From Bradyrhizobium erythrophlei (GTDB taxonomy: Bacteria; Pseudomonadota; Alphaproteobacteria; Rhizobiales; Xanthobacteraceae), in assembly GCF_900129505.1 (NCBI RefSeq), contig NZ_LT670818.1, positions 4,373,001 through 4,437,000 on the forward strand: 64,000 nucleotides of DNA, given 5' to 3'. Below the pieces are notes generated by a model. That model was not told the DNA's origin. It searched no databases and saw only the letters and a program-made list of their open reading frames with translations. Below, in pieces: positions 61,493 to 64,000 of this stretch. Made by a program: the position numbers and the translations under genes. How positions within the stretch are numbered: the first letter of the stretch is position 1; every line of letters begins with the position of its first letter.

Positions 61493-62889
61493 GCCGACGG
61501 ATAGCAGAATGAGTCCGTCGAACAGTCACCGCCGTCGAGCCTGATCTGATGCGCCCGATATCCGTCGGGAAAGCTCACCCAGTAATCCCTGGCCAGCGCG
61601 AGCCCACCGCCCGGGTTGGCATCGGCCATCACCTCGGCGCCCGGCACTCCCCGCGGATAGAATTGATCGTCCCACTTCGAGTAGAGCGAGTTGGTCCAGT
61701 ATACTCGCTTGCCGTCCCGGCTGATCTCTACCATCTGCGGACCGCCTGCATACGGCTGGCCGTTCGGGTGAGGCGTGCGGCGTACAATGCCGCCGATGTG
61801 GACCGATCCGGCCAGCTTCGGTTTCCTCGGATCGGTGACATCATATTGACGCATCTCGCCGGTGCCCCAGCAGGAGACATAGAGAAACCTGTCATCCATG
61901 GACAGATCGATGTCAGTTACCAGCGGCGGCACCGCGCCAAAGCCCTGCAGAAGCGGCGGCAGCTGGTCCTTCGGCGCGGGCTCGGGTGGGATGGTCGCCG
62001 TCTTCTCGATGTGAAACTTCCCACCCTCGCGCCACCAGGTCCAGATCGAGCCTTCGAGGTTTGTGGTGTCGACCACGATGCCCATGAAGCCGTATTCGCG
62101 AACGGGATCATGGGCCGGCCGCACTTCCAGCGCCATCTGATGGTTGGCGCCAAGATCGATCGTCTGCACATTTCGCCGGGCCCGGAGATCCCAGAAGTGG
62201 ATGCGATGGCCATACTTGTTCGAGAGCAAATCCTCCGGAACGATTCCGTTCTCGAACTGCGGTGGCAACCCCCACTCGCTCGTGACCATGTAATCGCGTG
62301 GCAGGTTCCACCAGAAGTCATAGTGCAGTTTTTGGGGACCGCGATCGATCTCCCACCGTCCGAGGACTTCGAATGTCTCGCAGTCCATGATGAAGACGCC
62401 GGGCGGTCCATCGGTGCCGTCCTTGCCACCGCCACCGAGAGTGCTGACATAAATGCCTTCCGGCCCGCAGTGTACCGTGTGCGGCCGCGAGTAGCCGGTC
62501 TTCCTGAAGATTTCCTCAGGCTCGATAATTTTGTGAATCGTCGCCTTGGTGGGATCCGGCTTCGTATCGACAATGTAGATCCGGGAGGACCGGATGCCGG
62601 GGATGATGAGGTAGCGGCGCTCGAGAAACGCGTGCCCTGTGAGCGGCGACAAAGCCGACGAGCAGGCGTTCCACCCGAAATGGTGAAACTCGTCGCCCTT
62701 GGTGGGCATCGTCACCGTGTGGACGACCCGACTGTATGTCGGGGAGCCGGGCTTTACGTCGATCACTGCGAGGGCGTCGGGTTTTGAAAAGTCCGGGCTC
62801 AGCAGCAAGGTATAGGCGAAGTTCTCCGGCGGAGCTTCTCTTGCAAGCTTGGGCGATGCGTAAAACGTGGGGTCAGGTCTGATCGTCAT
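61489..62889 (-). CDS. SBP56 family protein, probable methanethiol oxidase
   Basis: 466 aa of the selenium-binding protein SBP56/SELENBP1 family, whose bacterial member MtoX oxidises methanethiol to formaldehyde, hydrogen peroxide and sulfide with copper. Visible family stretches are DEFHHFGWNACSSALS, YSRPHTVHCGPEGIYVS, LHYDFWWNLPRDYMVTSEWG and GGPQMVEISRDGKRVYWTNSLYS. ATG 62889 has GGAGCAGTACA upstream; no signal peptide is evident from that start. The usual partners (SCO1-like, MauG-like) are absent; a membrane protein is coupled instead. Formaldehyde produced could enter the glutathione pathway encoded at 40-43 kb. Confidence 0.9.
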   Translation of the reverse strand: MTIRPDPTFYASPKLAREAPPENFAYTLLLSPDFSKPDALAVIDVKPGSPTYSRVVHTVTMPTKGDEFHHFGWNACSSALSPLTGHAFLERRYLIIPGIRSSRIYIVDTKPDPTKATIHKIIEPEEIFRKTGYSRPHTVHCGPEGIYVSTLGGGGKDGTDGPPGVFIMDCETFEVLGRWEIDRGPQKLHYDFWWNLPRDYMVTSEWGLPPQFENGIVPEDLLSNKYGHRIHFWDLRARRNVQTIDLGANHQMALEVRPAHDPVREYGFMGIVVDTTNLEGSIWTWWREGGKFHIEKTATIPPEPAPKDQLPPLLQGFGAVPPLVTDIDLSMDDRFLYVSCWGTGEMRQYDVTDPRKPKLAGSVHIGGIVRRTPHPNGQPYAGGPQMVEISRDGKRVYWTNSLYSKWDDQFYPRGVPGAEVMADANPGGGLALARDYWVSFPDGYRAHQIRLDGGDCSTDSFCYPSA

Positions 62890-63052
62890 TGTACTGCTCC
62901 CTGTTTGTCTGGACGTGCACCAACATGGCTCAGCGGCTAGCAGCAGCAAGAAATGGTTAGGTTCGTAGGGTTGCTCTTGCGAAGGCTGCCGATCTTATCG
63001 ATATCTTGCGAATTTGCCGCGCATTATGCGACAGCAAGGTTCGGCAATTGGG

Positions 63053-63514
63053 TCAATTGACGGCGATAGTTATGGCAGAAAAATCAATCCTGCTTGATCC
63101 TGGCGGCGATTTCATCTGACACGGCCGGTGGGTGAACGGATAGTGGCCGGCGTCGTCCAGTAATGCTGCTCGGCAAACTGCGCTGACTGGGGCCTTTGTG
63201 GAAGCCAGTATTGAACCTATCGGCGTGTGGTGCCGACCACCGGGAATGCACAGATATCTCACCGTCATTTTCAGGCTGATCGCCGCCGGTTTAGCCAACG
63301 GGCGTAACTTGCGCGGGCCGGGTTTGGGGCCGCGCTTGCGGTTCAATCCCGCGGGCCCATGCAGGCCCCATGCCTTGCGCCAGTCATGCAGAAGTTTGCG
63401 TGAAACACCGAGCTCGCGCGCCAAAGGCAATACAGCCTCCCCCGCCTCAAGCCGCTTGATCGTCGCCAATTTAAAGGCCGTTGGAAACGTCCTGAACGTC
63501 ATTCGGTCTGTCAT
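63053..63514 (-). pseudogene. Transposase N-terminal fragment (HTH), truncated
   Basis: The first 75 or so residues of this 153-aa frame are a transposase-type helix-turn-helix: TAFKLATIKRLEAGEAVLPL, ELGVSRKLLHDWRKAWG and the basic RKRGPKPGPRK. The remainder has no transposase similarity and looks like unrelated sequence read through. A good GGAGGATGACCT site precedes the ATG. It is therefore an insertion-sequence remnant; no terminal repeats could be identified. Confidence 0.65.
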
Positions 63515-63908
63515 AGGTCATCCTCCAGGATAACCTGTCGCAGAAATTACCGTGTCTCACTTATGGGGTGCAGTCCAGCACTGTCACCGTAATACCGCTC
63601 AATGCGACCATTCTACCCGCCAAAATGCACGAGCCGTTTTTGCCAAACGAGCCGGTAACGTCAGGAGTCCTGACGGGATAATAAAATGGACCGACTGTGC
63701 GATGTTGATCACCCGGGTCCAGGCCGCGCGAGCTATATTGGTCACTCGGCTGGCAACTCAGAGCGAGAAAGTCATGAGCGATAACATGACGCTACTTCTG
63801 TAGCATCTTGCAGCCAGCGACAACTTTGAAGGCCTATGCGCCGATAGGCGTAAAAGTTCCGGGAGAACCAAGGCTAACTTGGTCACCAGCGTGAGAAAGG
63901 GATTAGTC
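63515..63908. other. Intergenic stretch with small hairpins, no gene seen
   Basis: Short frames at 63552-63803 and on the opposite strand lack recognisable content. Near the right side two small hairpins occur, CCTAT-GCGCCG-ATAGG (about 63832-63847) and CCAAGGCTAACTTGG. They may lie in the leader of the gene starting at 63909. Confidence 0.4.
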
Positions 63909-64000
63909 ATGTCGAGCCGAAGCATTGTTTCGCTCGCCGCATCCGTTATCGTCGGCATCGCGTGTATCGCGACTATCTCAACCGACGCCTTCGCATATCG
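63909..64000 (+). CDS. Exported protein, 5' end only
   Basis: An ATG preceded by AAAGGGATTAGTC opens a frame to the window edge. The 30 visible residues form a signal peptide: MSSRSIVSLAASVIVGIACI, then ATISTDAFA and probable cleavage before Tyr. Small secreted proteins with this kind of start are frequent in Bradyrhizobium. The rest lies outside the window. Confidence 0.65.
   Translation, partial: MSSRSIVSLAASVIVGIACIATISTDAFAY

Overview
The window looks like chromosome of a GC-rich alphaproteobacterium close to Bradyrhizobium or Rhodopseudomonas. The case rests on high GC, ATGA-type start/stop overlaps, many branched-chain-type ABC transporters, GC-rich intergenic repeat elements of the kind common in Bradyrhizobium, the glutathione-linked formaldehyde pathway, and a lanmodulin. 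No rRNA, tRNA or CRISPR array was seen. The only mobile-element trace is a transposase remnant near the right end.

Layout. (1) 0.3-3.1 kb: two small membrane-anchored proteins of unknown function, a class III aminotransferase, and a decayed AraC-type regulator. (2) 3.8-13.4 kb: an amide-utilisation operon. A leader with an ANTAR-type hairpin and an intrinsic terminator precedes amiC (amide sensor) and amiR (ANTAR antiterminator). A five-gene amide ABC transporter, an FmdA-type formamidase/acetamidase and a two-domain nitrilase-superfamily protein follow. (3) 13.5-16.3 kb: a two-subunit molybdenum hydroxylase on the minus strand. (4) 16.9-47.9 kb: a roughly 31-kb lanthanide-dependent alcohol-oxidation island. 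It holds a PQQ alcohol dehydrogenase with the lanthanide-type second Asp, a dihaem cytochrome, xoxF-xoxG-xoxJ and a CxxxCW protein. It also holds the quinoprotein 'relay' genes (metallo-hydrolase, SoxYZ-like carrier), an ABC-2 exporter pair, a TonB-dependent receptor, a divergent histidine kinase/response regulator and an SsuABC-like ABC importer. A putative outer-membrane protein, a small one-EF-hand periplasmic protein, fghA, gfa and the glutathione-dependent formaldehyde dehydrogenase follow. The island ends with a YVTN beta-propeller, a quinoprotein-associated binding protein and a lanmodulin.

(5) 47.9-60.8 kb: nicotinate catabolism. nicB (molybdopterin plus triple-haem c) and nicA diverge from a 6-hydroxynicotinate reductase, a UPF0280 protein, an AA_synth-family protein, a Liv-type transporter with a fused LivH-LivM permease, and a MarR regulator. 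Palindromes in the divergent intergenic region look like GntR-type operators. (6) 60.8-64 kb: an SBP56/methanethiol-oxidase-like gene overlapping a polytopic membrane protein with intramembrane histidines, a transposase fragment, and a secreted protein that runs off the window.

How it fits together. Amides and nicotinate are imported and broken down for nitrogen and carbon by regions 2 and 5. In region 4 the periplasmic quinoproteins oxidise methanol or other alcohols. Electrons pass to c-type cytochromes, and formaldehyde is cleared in the cytoplasm by Gfa, the class III alcohol dehydrogenase and FghA. The TonB receptor, ABC systems, lanmodulin and the small EF-hand protein are the likely lanthanide uptake and handling arm. 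The most novel-looking items are the one-EF-hand protein at 40012-40353, the divergent lanmodulin at 47418-47825, the tandem GGGAAA-containing repeats in front of xoxF and the TonB receptor, and the ANTAR leader of the amide operon.
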